A stretch of 64,000 nt of DNA from Marinobacterium lutimaris (lineage in GTDB: Bacteria > Pseudomonadota > Gammaproteobacteria > Pseudomonadales > Balneatricaceae), in assembly GCF_900108065.1 (NCBI RefSeq), contig NZ_FNVQ01000001.1:1550001-1614000 (forward strand), in the 5' to 3' direction. The notes under the pieces were generated by a model, which searched no databases, was not told where the DNA came from, and was given only the letters and a program-made list of their open reading frames with translations. The translations under genes and the position numbers were made by a program. Each line of letters opens with the position of its first letter. Positions within the stretch are counted from its first letter, which is position 1. Shown one piece after another: positions 15,893 through 24,196 of this stretch.

Positions 15893-17140
15893 TCACTGCG
15901 CCCGGCGCGACGCCAGCTCGCAGAAGAAATTCACATATTCGCTATGACCGCGGGTGAACAAAAAATTCAGTCGCAGCTCATCTTCAGGATCGGTAATTCC
16001 ACTCAGCGCTGCACAAACATCGCTAGCGAGCCGGTCTATGTCGACCCCGGGGCGCACCACTTCACCACCGCTGCTATCGATAAACACGCAGGCGTTATCG
16101 GTAGCAAAGCTTTCTCCCAGTGCCTGCACCAGGGTCAGGAAACCGCGGTCGCTGCCGCCGCGCTGATAACCGCTCTCGGCACGCCTGTGCGAGGTGACCG
16201 TATCGCCGACAGCGACGATACGCGGCATCTCGGCCGGGTCAAAGTGGCTCTGCGCCAACGCCAGCAGCTGATCGATATCCGCCGGCGCCTCACGGGCATT
16301 AAAGTGCTCTCCAAGGGGATACTCGCCGGTGCGGCGGTAATAATAGTGGTTCAGCAGCACGAGTACACCCACCTCTTTTACCGCCCCCTGCAGCATGAAC
16401 TGAAAATCGGTGGTACCGGCATCGGAACCATCACTGATGCGCGGCTGTTCGTGACCGTCAACCCGACCGAGATTGGGTGCATAGTGGATGAAGAAGGAAT
16501 CTTCGAGACCGGCGGTTACAGCCTTCTGCAACAACCCTTCACTGAAATGGACAGCAAGCCTCTGAATCCGCGTATACAGCTCCGGTCGCTGACGAAAATG
16601 GTGGTAGAGCACGTTGATATTCAGCGTTGGCGAGACGCGGTTATCGAGCACGCAGGCCTCTACCAGTGCAGAGAGCGTCTCACCACTGAGAGAAAACGGC
16701 GCTCGTCCGAGGCTTTCAGCGAGAAACTCCCGTCCCCATTGCGGCACCTGCGCCAGAAACCCGAGCTCTGCATCACTAACACCGGGGTGGCTCACGCGCC
16801 CCGATGAACCCTGCAGCTGCACACCGCCGCCGGCGAGGCCTGGCAGATACAACCCACGTTCAAACGCCTCTTCCGGCGCATCGAAGGCGCGCTCGACGAT
16901 ATCGTTCACACCTCGCGAGCCGATATGCTCACCATTGGTCAGCACGAAAAAATGCCCATCCATCAGCTTGCCCGCCTCAACGTAACGGCGCTCAATCTGA
17001 CGTGTCAGAGGATCACTGACCAGCCCCATACAGACGCCATCCAGATCCTGGATGATGAGCAGGTTTTCACAATCAGACAGGGTATCGAGCAGCGTGGCGT
17101 GATCGAGCGAGTAGCGGGCTTCATGCAGTGATATGGGCAT
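15893..17140 (-). CDS. ggpP: Glucosylglycerol 3-phosphatase
   Basis: This 415-residue protein matches the GgpP/StpA family along its length, with a HAD-like motif I, LLIIQDLDGVCMGLV. This enzyme removes phosphate from glucosylglycerol phosphate to give the osmolyte glucosylglycerol, a salt-stress solute of cyanobacteria and some marine bacteria. The synthase (GgpS) is not in this window. The next gene on the left is an unrelated protease, so this copy is not part of a visible osmolyte operon. Confidence 0.85.
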   Translation of the reverse strand: MPISLHEARYSLDHATLLDTLSDCENLLIIQDLDGVCMGLVSDPLTRQIERRYVEAGKLMDGHFFVLTNGEHIGSRGVNDIVERAFDAPEEAFERGLYLPGLAGGGVQLQGSSGRVSHPGVSDAELGFLAQVPQWGREFLAESLGRAPFSLSGETLSALVEACVLDNRVSPTLNINVLYHHFRQRPELYTRIQRLAVHFSEGLLQKAVTAGLEDSFFIHYAPNLGRVDGHEQPRISDGSDAGTTDFQFMLQGAVKEVGVLVLLNHYYYRRTGEYPLGEHFNAREAPADIDQLLALAQSHFDPAEMPRIVAVGDTVTSHRRAESGYQRGGSDRGFLTLVQALGESFATDNACVFIDSSGGEVVRPGVDIDRLASDVCAALSGITDPEDELRLNFLFTRGHSEYVNFFCELASRRAQ

Positions 17141-17233
17141 CGTCCAAGGTGACCTTTCCTGACCTAGGGAGACCCAACATGGTTGCGGCTCTGCGCCGAT
17201 CAGTCAACCGAGCACCTGAACACCAAGTTCCAC

Positions 17234-17725
17234 TCAGAGATACAAAGCACGCTGACGAGCCTCACGCTCAAGGTCGGGATCGTCAACAAACCCTGCCGCC
17301 TCGATCCGCTGCAGGTAGCTTTGCGGCAGACCCAGTTCTTTTGCGCCCACCAACACATGCTGGAGGTACCAGCCGTACGGCAGCAAACGGGGGTCGATCA
17401 ACGTGGCGTAGTAGGTAAAAGCGGTATATTCACGACCGAGCACATCCACCACGTTGACAGACTTTTTATCGTAGCCCCGTCCCAGCCCCTCAACCCTGTC
17501 CAGCTCACGTTCCGACGCCGTACCCAGCTCGTAGATCGCGCCCAGCACCCGATCGTCGCGATTACCGGTATAGAAACTGTCACACTTGGCTGAGCCATCG
17601 GGGCTTATCTTGTGAAAGCGCAGGTCGTGCTCGAGCAGCGCACAGGTAGCGATTCGCTGTGCATCCGGCGCACGCTCCCTCAGCCTCAGTAACGACATAT
17701 TGGAACCATAGGCAAAGTAGATCAT
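17234..17725 (-). CDS. Gamma-glutamylcyclotransferase-like protein
   Basis: The ATG at 17725 overlaps the stop of the upstream gene (ATGA) and has GGAGGG before it. The 163-residue product begins MIYFAYGSNMS, the glycine-loop signature of GGCT/AIG2 folds. It has an acidic residue at the catalytic position in RELDRVEGLGRGYDK. Members release 5-oxoproline from gamma-glutamyl peptides or act on related amines; the substrate here is not defined. Confidence 0.88.
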   Translation of the reverse strand: MIYFAYGSNMSLLRLRERAPDAQRIATCALLEHDLRFHKISPDGSAKCDSFYTGNRDDRVLGAIYELGTASERELDRVEGLGRGYDKKSVNVVDVLGREYTAFTYYATLIDPRLLPYGWYLQHVLVGAKELGLPQSYLQRIEAAGFVDDPDLEREARQRALYL

Positions 17726-18039
17726 CCGCCCTCCCCGGGCATCACCACCCATTCGGGTTCTTCGAACTCGCCCAGGGTTTCGATCTCTACAAACGGGGCG
17801 GCGCTGAGAATAATCTCTTTGACCTGCTGACTCGGCTTTGCCTCCATCGCATCACGCTCCGCCTTGCTATTCCAGTGGGCGATGGCGATCAACCTATCCG
17901 GATCGCCAATCTTGCGATGCAGCTCAGTTCCCAGTGCCCCCGGGGCCCGCTGAATCAACTGACTGGCCCGTACCCAGGCATCTGCATACTGCTCAGCGGA
18001 ATAGCCCGGTTTGATTCTGACCTGGAAGATATATTTCAC
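17722..18039 (-). CDS. Antibiotic biosynthesis monooxygenase-like (ABM) protein
   Basis: This 105-residue protein starts with GTG after a GGAGGAAAACAG leader. Its size and pattern (MKYIFQVRIKPGYSAEQYAD at the start, IAIAHWNSKAERDAMEA in the middle) fit the dimeric ferredoxin-like ABM fold. Such proteins range from monooxygenases to stress-induced heme or quinone-binding proteins. It is translationally coupled to the GGCT-like gene. Confidence 0.75.
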   Translation of the reverse strand: MKYIFQVRIKPGYSAEQYADAWVRASQLIQRAPGALGTELHRKIGDPDRLIAIAHWNSKAERDAMEAKPSQQVKEIILSAAPFVEIETLGEFEEPEWVVMPGEGG

Positions 18040-18214
18040 CTGTTTTCCTCCTTAACTCCCTGTCATTAACGCCCTGTCATTGCCGCTTTTAGCGGCGCTC
18101 GTTCTGGCACTGCTACTGACTCCTCAGCTTGTCATCTCTATAGCTGAGTATAGCGATCTGCAACCTGCGGTCTGCGTGTTAGACTCGCCAATCCAAACCC
18201 GGTATGGAGGTACG

Positions 18215-18871
18215 ATGAAGTTCAACGCGGTGTTATTCGACCATGACGGCACCCTGGTCGATTCTGAAGCGATCCACATGCAGCTCTGGCGTGAAGTGAT
18301 GGCGCCCTATGGTGTGATGATCAGCGATGAGGATTACTGGGAAAAGATGCTGGGTGTGCCGATGGAGCAGAGTGCGGCAGAGCTGATCGAGCGCTATCGC
18401 CTGGATACCAGCGTAGAAAACATCTCGGCCGCCAAAAACAGCGCCAACAGAGAGTTCCTCAGCAGCAACTGTTTTCCGCAGATAGCCGGCGCCTCCGACA
18501 CCCTTAACTCTCTGGCTCAGCGTACCCGGCTCGCCCTGGTGAGCGGCTCCCAGCGCGATTGCGTTGAAGCGTCTATTCGCGGCCATGGCTGGAGCTCTAT
18601 TTTTGAGCAGGTGGTCAGCGGCGACGATGTGGAACGCAACAAGCCACACCCGGACAGCTACCTCAAAGCACTGGACCTGATGGGACAGTCTGCAGAGAAC
18701 AGTGTCGCCGTAGAGGATACGGAAACCGGAATTATCGCCGCACGCGCCGCCGGCCTCGAAGTCATCGCAATTCGCAGCCCGCTATCGGACAGCCACGATT
18801 TTTCTGCCGCGACAGCAGTCGTGGACAGCCTGAACGAGGCGCATCAGTGGCTATTGGCAAGGCTGGCATAA
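18215..18871 (+). CDS. HAD-superfamily phosphatase (phosphoglycolate/phosphosugar type)
   Basis: The ATG at 18215 has GGAGGTACG before it and gives 218 residues. Motif I is VLFDHDGTLVDSEA, motif II LALVSGS, motif III KPHPDSYLKAL, and motif IV VEDTETGIIAARAAG. The helical cap between motifs I and II fits subclass IA, as in phosphoglycolate phosphatase and beta-phosphoglucomutase. The substrate cannot be fixed. It is the only plus-strand gene in the host part. Confidence 0.92.
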   Translation: MKFNAVLFDHDGTLVDSEAIHMQLWREVMAPYGVMISDEDYWEKMLGVPMEQSAAELIERYRLDTSVENISAAKNSANREFLSSNCFPQIAGASDTLNSLAQRTRLALVSGSQRDCVEASIRGHGWSSIFEQVVSGDDVERNKPHPDSYLKALDLMGQSAENSVAVEDTETGIIAARAAGLEVIAIRSPLSDSHDFSAATAVVDSLNEAHQWLLARLA

Positions 18872-18946
18872 ACGCCTGAATAGATGATTGGGCGTGAGCC
18901 AACTGTTGCTGACCCACGCCCAGATGCGGCCCGTAACGCGGCCTGC

Positions 18947-19999
18947 TCAGTAACTGCGCGGCAGGTATTCCAGCGCTGCTTTCGGCGGACGCGAAAGCCC
19001 CGCAACAACCTGGCTGGTCGCCGCCTCCAGCACCTGATCGTAGGTTGCGAGAATCTCCGGGCGCGCGGGTACAAACTGCGCCATGGCGGCGATATCGCAG
19101 AACTGCAGCCAGTTCGCATCCACGTAGTGCTGCAGTGTCTGGCGATGCACACCATCCTTGAGAGTGACCTTCTCAGGCCTTAGCCCGACTACAGGCAAGG
19201 CTCGGTTTTGCGCTACTGCCTCGGTCAGCATACTGAGACTGTCGGCGGTGACGAATATGCGCTCCGCCCCCTTAAGATAAGCGCCAAGACCAGCTCTCGA
19301 TTCCTGATAATCGATAACATCATGGCAATAAGCGCGCAGCTCAGCATCGGATAACAGGGCGGTCCCCGCTGCAGGGGTGCGACGCGAGTTGCTAACCAAC
19401 CAGCGGATATCGTACTTTTCGGCCAGATCGATCATTGCCGCTTTCAGCCGCTGCCAGTCCTGATCCTGGTAACAGAACCCCGACCCCTCTCCACCTATCA
19501 GCAGTAACCAAAGCGGGCGTGAAGCACTCCTGAGATAGTCGGCTCTGCGAACATCATCTGCACTCTTTCCCTGACCTGCACAGCTGAAAGGAACACGAGT
19601 GGCCACCTGATTCGGCAAACCTTCATCCCTGGCGGTCACGAGCACGGAAAACAACCTGGCCGGGATTCCATACCGATTACCGATAAGAATATTGTCACAG
19701 TGATACAGCGACGCCAGCGCGACATTCAGCGGAACGATTTTTCCGCCAAAGGATAGAATCTGTTGCGGCATTCCCTGAGGCAGCTCACAGCGATAGAAGC
19801 TAAGAAGCAGGCGCGGTGAGATCATTCCCAGACGACAGAGCCACACCGCCAACAGCCGCAATAGTCCGGACCGGGGATAGGCTTTGATCGTCCTCACCTC
19901 TGCTCCGGTTCGATTAGCCAGCCGTTGCGCCAACCCCTGAGACTGGCTCAGGTGACCCGCCTTGCCATCGTAAAGTACCCAGATTTGCGCGTTAGTCAT
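18947..19999 (-). CDS. ELM1/GtrOC1-family putative nucleoside-diphosphate-sugar protein
   Basis: The ATG at 19999 follows a near-ideal AGGAGGTAAGTCG leader and gives 350 residues. The sequence matches the ELM1-like family (former DUF1022), with IWVLYDGKAGHLSQSQGLA at the start, LLLIGGEGSGFCYQ in the middle, and VTADSLSMLTEAVA near the C-terminus. This family has a GT-B-like layout. Several bacterial members sit in LPS clusters, but the activity is not established. It is the last host gene before the prophage junction. Confidence 0.82.
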   Translation of the reverse strand: MTNAQIWVLYDGKAGHLSQSQGLAQRLANRTGAEVRTIKAYPRSGLLRLLAVWLCRLGMISPRLLLSFYRCELPQGMPQQILSFGGKIVPLNVALASLYHCDNILIGNRYGIPARLFSVLVTARDEGLPNQVATRVPFSCAGQGKSADDVRRADYLRSASRPLWLLLIGGEGSGFCYQDQDWQRLKAAMIDLAEKYDIRWLVSNSRRTPAAGTALLSDAELRAYCHDVIDYQESRAGLGAYLKGAERIFVTADSLSMLTEAVAQNRALPVVGLRPEKVTLKDGVHRQTLQHYVDANWLQFCDIAAMAQFVPARPEILATYDQVLEAATSQVVAGLSRPPKAALEYLPRSY

Positions 20000-20153
20000 C
20001 GACTTACCTCCTAAGTTGAAGGCAAGGCTAGACAAGAAACATTAGAGTTAACTTAAGGGAGGGTGACAGTTTGACTACAGCTAAAATCCACACGAGACAA
20101 AGCGACGGCCGTCATCGATATCAAACGATCAGGTATTTAATCTTAGGAGGAAT

Positions 20154-20208
20154 TGGTGGAGCCTAGCGGGATCGAACCGCTGACCTCAACACTGCCAGTG
20201 TTGCAAGG
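20154..20208 (-). tRNA. Truncated tRNA-Ala(GGC), 3' part only; probable attL
   Basis: Read on the minus strand, the sequence contains a 5-bp anticodon stem (CAACA/TGTTG), the loop CTGGCAG with anticodon GGC, the T arm (AGCGG-TTCGATC-CCGCT), the acceptor strand AGGCTCC and an encoded CCA ending at 20154. The 5' acceptor strand and D arm are missing: upstream of the anticodon stem the sequence changes to AT-rich DNA that does not pair. This is the usual result of prophage integration into a tRNA gene, with an intact copy expected at the far end. Confidence 0.85.
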
Positions 20209-20340
20209 ACAAAAAATTAAGCGCCTGATCAGACTGAGGATTTCAGGTGTTCGGCTGTCGTCATTTTGTCTACATGTGTCAGCAACCGACGTGTGAGGAT
20301 TTGTCACAGATAGCGCTACACCAGGCTGCCACTCCAGACA

Positions 20341-20364
20341 CAAGAAAGGGCGCCAGCGGCGCCC
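20341..20364 (-). terminator. Terminator after the first prophage gene
   Basis: A 7-bp stem (GGGCGCC/GGCGCCC, 20348-20354 and 20358-20364) with a 3-base loop is followed on the minus strand by TTTCTTGT. It lies 7 bp past the stop of the small gene at 20371 and close to the attachment site, so it insulates the host from leftward prophage transcription. Confidence 0.7.
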
Positions 20365-20370
20365 ACCCCT

Positions 20371-20598
20371 TCAGAGTCCTGACGCTTCGATTTCTTGAAC
20401 AATTCCGTTGAACTGGCGATAGATACTGTCGAGCGCGAACACCAGCTCTTCGGTCGAAGCAGACTTTATCAAATCCTCATTCGACAGCGCGCTGGCATGT
20501 ATCTGACCGGTGACGGCTAAGCGGCGGATTTCATCGAACGCTATCCCTGCGGTGACAGCCTTCTGACGATCTCGAATCCTCTGTGTTAGACTACCCAT
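20371..20598 (-). CDS. Small hypothetical prophage protein
   Basis: I chose the ATG at 20598, preceded by GGAGGGGTTGCCCG; the frame is open a further 48 bp upstream. The 75-residue product (begins MGSLTQRIRDRQKAVTAG) is predicted helical and acidic toward the end. I do not recognise it. It is isolated from the tail operon by about 600 bp of AT-rich DNA and has its own terminator, so it may be an accessory gene expressed independently. Confidence 0.6.
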   Translation of the reverse strand: MGSLTQRIRDRQKAVTAGIAFDEIRRLAVTGQIHASALSNEDLIKSASTEELVFALDSIYRQFNGIVQEIEASGL

Positions 20599-20646
20599 CG
20601 GGCAACCCCTCCTGCTATGTAACTGGCTATGTGATTGGTTGTTCAT

Positions 20647-21200
20647 GAGCGCTGGGGGGCGGAATCCCCCAGCTGCTCCCCCTTCCTTTTGTCGTCACAT
20701 CCGAACTGCTGTATATAACCGACAAAGCCAATCATAGAGCGACATTTTAAAATCGCAACAACTTTTTGCGAAAAATTATATTTTGCAGGATTTTTGTCAC
20801 CGTTAGAAAAATCTAAAAAGCGTTAGAGCCCAGCAGTAATCAATAGATGGCATGTTGTAGAATGCCCAACATACCTCCCTACACTGTAGATTGTCCTGTC
20901 GACACAAACTACAGTCAGTTATTACTTACGTAAGTCTTTGTCCTGACAGTACAGTTTTACACATAGATAGCTCACAGATAGCGTTTCCTTTAACGATTTA
21001 ACGATTTAACGATTTAACGATTTAACTCATTACATAATTAACGAATTAACGTGGCCACGACTTAGCTTACATTTGGTGTAATCAAATAAACGCTTTGTGT
21101 GTATCTTACTGCTGCTGGCTATCTATTAATAAGTGTAGAATTAATACTGCCTAATAACTATTTAATAACACTATTTAATATTAAGTCAGTGGTTATCTAC
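20647..21200. other. AT-rich non-coding prophage region with tandem repeats
   Basis: About 550 bp between the small gene at 20371 and the last tail gene contains no credible ORF. It is very AT-rich, with runs such as TTTAATAACACTATTTAATA, and includes the octanucleotide repeat block at 20989-21026. It lies just inside the presumed attachment site, where promoters for accessory genes or integrase arm sites could be located. Confidence 0.6.
20989..21026. repeat. Octanucleotide tandem repeat TTTAACGA
   Basis: TTTAACGA is repeated four times without change from 20989 to 21020, followed by a partial fifth copy (TTTAAC). Degenerate copies (TTAACGAATTAACG) follow to about 21051. The array is non-coding. 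Confidence 0.95.
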
Positions 21201-21425
21201 TTAATAAAGGATCATATTGTATTGAGTTAACGTACCAGCTTCCTGGATTATCTCCCCTCCTCGTACGTAAACCTTGCCGCCTACGGTACCGGTACCTCGC
21301 ACTGCCAGCATATCGCCAGACAGTAGCTCTACTGTGCTGGTAGTACCGTCAGTGCTGCTTACTGTAGCCACTAGCGTTACGTCTTCCGGTATCAGGCTTT
21401 TGAACTGGGTCCAGATGTTAGGCAT
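21201..21425 (-). CDS. Small tail-module protein
   Basis: This 74-residue protein is predicted to be all beta: MPNIWTQFKSLIPEDVTLVA, then VELLSGDMLAVRGTGTVGGK. The LSGDM/VGGKVYVRGG pattern resembles small beta-barrel proteins often found last in tail operons of lambda-like prophages. It overlaps the upstream hub gene by 8 bp and is the last gene of the late operon. The exact role is unknown. Confidence 0.7.
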   Translation of the reverse strand: MPNIWTQFKSLIPEDVTLVATVSSTDGTTSTVELLSGDMLAVRGTGTVGGKVYVRGGEIIQEAGTLTQYNMILY

Positions 21426-23622
21426 TGGTCACACTCCTTTCCGCTGTCAGCGTCTGCCGGACTATCAGCTCATCTTCACTGCTCTGTGCGCTGATACTGG
21501 TGCCAGTAATCTGGACTGGGTAGGTTTCGGCGGTGTCCTGCAGCTCTACCAGGTAGCCAGGCAGTATCAGGCCGGGGGCCTCGCCTTGCTGGGTGAGCCA
21601 GGTGGTTAGATTCATGGTTTCCCAGACGCCACCTTTGCCGATTTCTACGCGGCCGCGTTCATAGCCGGCGTTTTGGTGAGTAATCAGGTTATCCGTGATC
21701 TGGGGCGCCAGCACATCGCCAGCGGTACCGTCGCGGGTGACGGTGACAATTACCCCGCCATTGATGCCACCGGCAACGATAGCGCGGTTGTAAGCCGGGC
21801 GGCTGGTGTTGTCACTACTGATCTGCTGAACCAGGTCAGCGGGTAAGATCGCATCGAGCTGGGTACCAGCATTGCTCCAAAGATGCGGGCTTACGGGGTG
21901 GCGCGATTTGACGATCAGTGTTTTGCTAGCCGGGTCGCTCATGACGAATGCGCCAATACTTTCGGCAAGGCGTTTGATTGCGCCGATCGGGGTCAGTGTC
22001 TCGTAGCTGTAGGCACCAGCCGGAATAAGCCAGTCCTGTGCCTGCCAGTCCAACGTCCATCCTGTGTTCTGCAGCTCCAATTCAGCCAGCTGGCTGGCTG
22101 TGTAAGGTGCAGTGATCAACTTGCTGCGGGCCGGGGCATGAGGATCTGACAGCCAGCCAGATAGGCTCACACCTCGGATCGTAACGGTTTCGCCGTTGGC
22201 AAAGTCTCGCGTCGGTGCGCAGCCCCGTACCATGCCAGTGAACGTATGCCCATTGATCTCGCAGGCAATCTCTCTAGGGCCATTGCTGTCCGCCTTGAGC
22301 AGTGCCTTCTGTGAAGGGTCGGCTAGTGTTGCGTTGAAGCGCCAGCCCCAGGAGTCGGTATCGGTGGACCAGGTGACGTTGGTGGCCTCGATCTCGGTGC
22401 CGTCCGGGGTGCGGTAGAGTGTGATGCTCGGCATAAATATATAGACCTCTCTGATCGTGGGCTGAACGGGCCGATCTGCAGTTTCACCTGGCTCTGCGTT
22501 CCATCCCGGCTCTGCAATGTAATCTGGCAGCGGTCGGGTCCAGCTTCCGGCGCCCCATGGCACGGTTCGGCTTGTATCTGCGGTCGGTGATATTTCATGA
22601 GGGATGGCGACGCCTGGATCTGCCGGCCTAATCCCAACGGTGCGCTCTGGCTCTACCACTTCGACAATCTCACCGAAGTTGATTGCCCCAGCGTCTGGCG
22701 GGATGTAGTTCGGGTAACCTGCAGGCGTGAAATTGACAGCGTTCCAGAGCGGCGGCGTGTAGGTGATATCCTCGCCGCCTTCATCGGCTACAACTTCCGG
22801 GTCGAAAAATAAAGCGGTGCTGAACCAGCGGTAATGGCTTCCGCGATCCACTGCCGGCGGAATGAGCCAGGCCGGCAGCTGGTACCGATCGATATGGTCT
22901 TCAAAATCTGCCCACGGCAGGCCCTTGTTGATATCGGTGGGCAGCGGGTAGTTTTCGGGCAGCTCGGTGTCGCTGTCTGCCCAGGTATCAAAATCGCCCC
23001 ATGGCTGCCCCTGTTCCCGTTCAACGACCGGCATCATGTTGATGGGGACGGCCGTTCCGGCATCGCGGTGCTCGCCCTCTGCCCACGCGCTGCCGGTCAT
23101 CGTGTCTATCTTGTCCGATGCGGTGAAGCTGGCGTTAAGCTCTGCCTCTGGCTGTGTGGCCTTCGACCAGGGCAGGGTTTTGATATCGGCAGATAGTGCG
23201 GCCGTCGGTACCGGGTCGCCCCAGGCGGCGCTAAAGCTGACGGTTTCGGCCTGGTTGATGTTTATGGTCGCATCGATCGGGACGATAAACGTCAGCTGCA
23301 GGCTAACGGCTTCAGCGGGCTCGCTGACGGCCATTGAGGCGGTTGCCGGTGCGTCTGCCGTGATCTGGAACAGCACCGTTTCTGCCGGCTCTGTTACGGC
23401 CAGGGCAATGCCGATTTCTGGGAGGCTTGAAACCCCACCAAAGCGGACGTCATCCCACTGCGGCGGGGTGTAGCCATCCTCAAACGCGAAGTTGATAGCG
23501 CCCGCGTCGGGCGGTGCGTAGTCAAACGCTACCTCGGCCGCATTCCAGACCGGCGGCGTGTATCCGTCGCTAAAGCTGAAATCCAGCGCGGCCGGGTCTG
23601 GCGGGTAGTAGTGCTCGGCCAT
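21418..23622 (-). CDS. Tail tip / baseplate-hub-like protein
   Basis: The 734-residue protein has two parts. The N-terminal third contains repeats built around DGYTPPVW and PPDAGAINF (about residues 1-55 and again near 280-320). The C-terminal half (about 390-734) looks like a tail hub domain, with VTIRGVSLSGWLSDPHA, YSYETLTPIGAIKRLAESIG and LTTWLTQQGEAPGLILPGYL. Together with its place at the end of the tail operon this suggests a tail-tip structural protein. I cannot tell whether it binds the receptor or is purely structural. Confidence 0.7.
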   Translation of the reverse strand: MAEHYYPPDPAALDFSFSDGYTPPVWNAAEVAFDYAPPDAGAINFAFEDGYTPPQWDDVRFGGVSSLPEIGIALAVTEPAETVLFQITADAPATASMAVSEPAEAVSLQLTFIVPIDATININQAETVSFSAAWGDPVPTAALSADIKTLPWSKATQPEAELNASFTASDKIDTMTGSAWAEGEHRDAGTAVPINMMPVVEREQGQPWGDFDTWADSDTELPENYPLPTDINKGLPWADFEDHIDRYQLPAWLIPPAVDRGSHYRWFSTALFFDPEVVADEGGEDITYTPPLWNAVNFTPAGYPNYIPPDAGAINFGEIVEVVEPERTVGIRPADPGVAIPHEISPTADTSRTVPWGAGSWTRPLPDYIAEPGWNAEPGETADRPVQPTIREVYIFMPSITLYRTPDGTEIEATNVTWSTDTDSWGWRFNATLADPSQKALLKADSNGPREIACEINGHTFTGMVRGCAPTRDFANGETVTIRGVSLSGWLSDPHAPARSKLITAPYTASQLAELELQNTGWTLDWQAQDWLIPAGAYSYETLTPIGAIKRLAESIGAFVMSDPASKTLIVKSRHPVSPHLWSNAGTQLDAILPADLVQQISSDNTSRPAYNRAIVAGGINGGVIVTVTRDGTAGDVLAPQITDNLITHQNAGYERGRVEIGKGGVWETMNLTTWLTQQGEAPGLILPGYLVELQDTAETYPVQITGTSISAQSSEDELIVRQTLTAERSVTNA

Positions 23623-23626
23623 GCCG

Positions 23627-24196
23627 TTACTCGATCGTCAGCGAATCGGGGCGCAAAGGTCCACCCTGGACAAGTTCCAGGGTGTTCAGCTCAACAAAGG
23701 CGCCGCTGCCGGTCAGGTCGCAGTCGCCCTGGTAGATCCAGGTTCCGGCGCCGTTCTCCAGTCTGGCCCAGGCGGCAGTTCCGCCGGCGGTCACAAATTG
23801 AGTGACGGTTGCGACCAGCGTCAGCCTGCCATCTGCATCTACGGTACCGGCCGGCTGATCCAGTGCCAGAGTGCCGAGCAGTGCCGGGATCTCGCCCATG
23901 TCCTGCCAGGTGATGTCGTTATCTGTAACGGTTTCGCCGGTGGTCGGCCAGGTGGGCCCGGTACCGGCGCTGGTGCCGTCGTTTTCGGCGCGGTAGTAAT
24001 GCAGGCCAGCGGTCACGTAGTCGCCGGTGGTGTAAGCGGTACTGACCGCGTGGGCTGGAATGGCATCGATCGCTCGGCCTTCGTCCGGCTGTCCGCCGGA
24101 GTAAAACAGCAAGGCGGCCGGGTTGGCGTCTGCGTCCATCAATCCGAGGCGGGCTTGCGCTACCACCACTTTTAATTCAGTGCTGCGGTAGAGCAT
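23627..24196 (-). CDS. Tail-associated protein, possibly receptor-binding
   Basis: The 189-residue product has a carbohydrate-binding-like Trp/Tyr segment (YYRAENDGTSAGTGPTWP), as found in short repeats of tail fibre and chitin-binding-like modules. The rest is predicted beta. Its stop lies 4 bp before the hub gene start and its start abuts the RCC1-like gene. Function is inferred only from position in the tail-tip gene cluster. Confidence 0.6.
   Translation of the reverse strand: MLYRSTELKVVVAQARLGLMDADANPAALLFYSGGQPDEGRAIDAIPAHAVSTAYTTGDYVTAGLHYYRAENDGTSAGTGPTWPTTGETVTDNDITWQDMGEIPALLGTLALDQPAGTVDADGRLTLVATVTQFVTAGGTAAWARLENGAGTWIYQGDCDLTGSGAFVELNTLELVQGGPLRPDSLTIE

Noticed and set aside
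18890-18921. Inverted repeat GGGCGTG/CACGCCC between the convergent HAD and ELM1-like genes, considered as a terminator.
   Set aside because: The loop is 18 bases long and no T-run follows on either strand, so it is too weak to list as a terminator.
20143-20343. A 66-codon minus-strand frame over the attachment site.
   Set aside because: It runs through the tRNA fragment and has no ribosome site; it is an accident of the junction.
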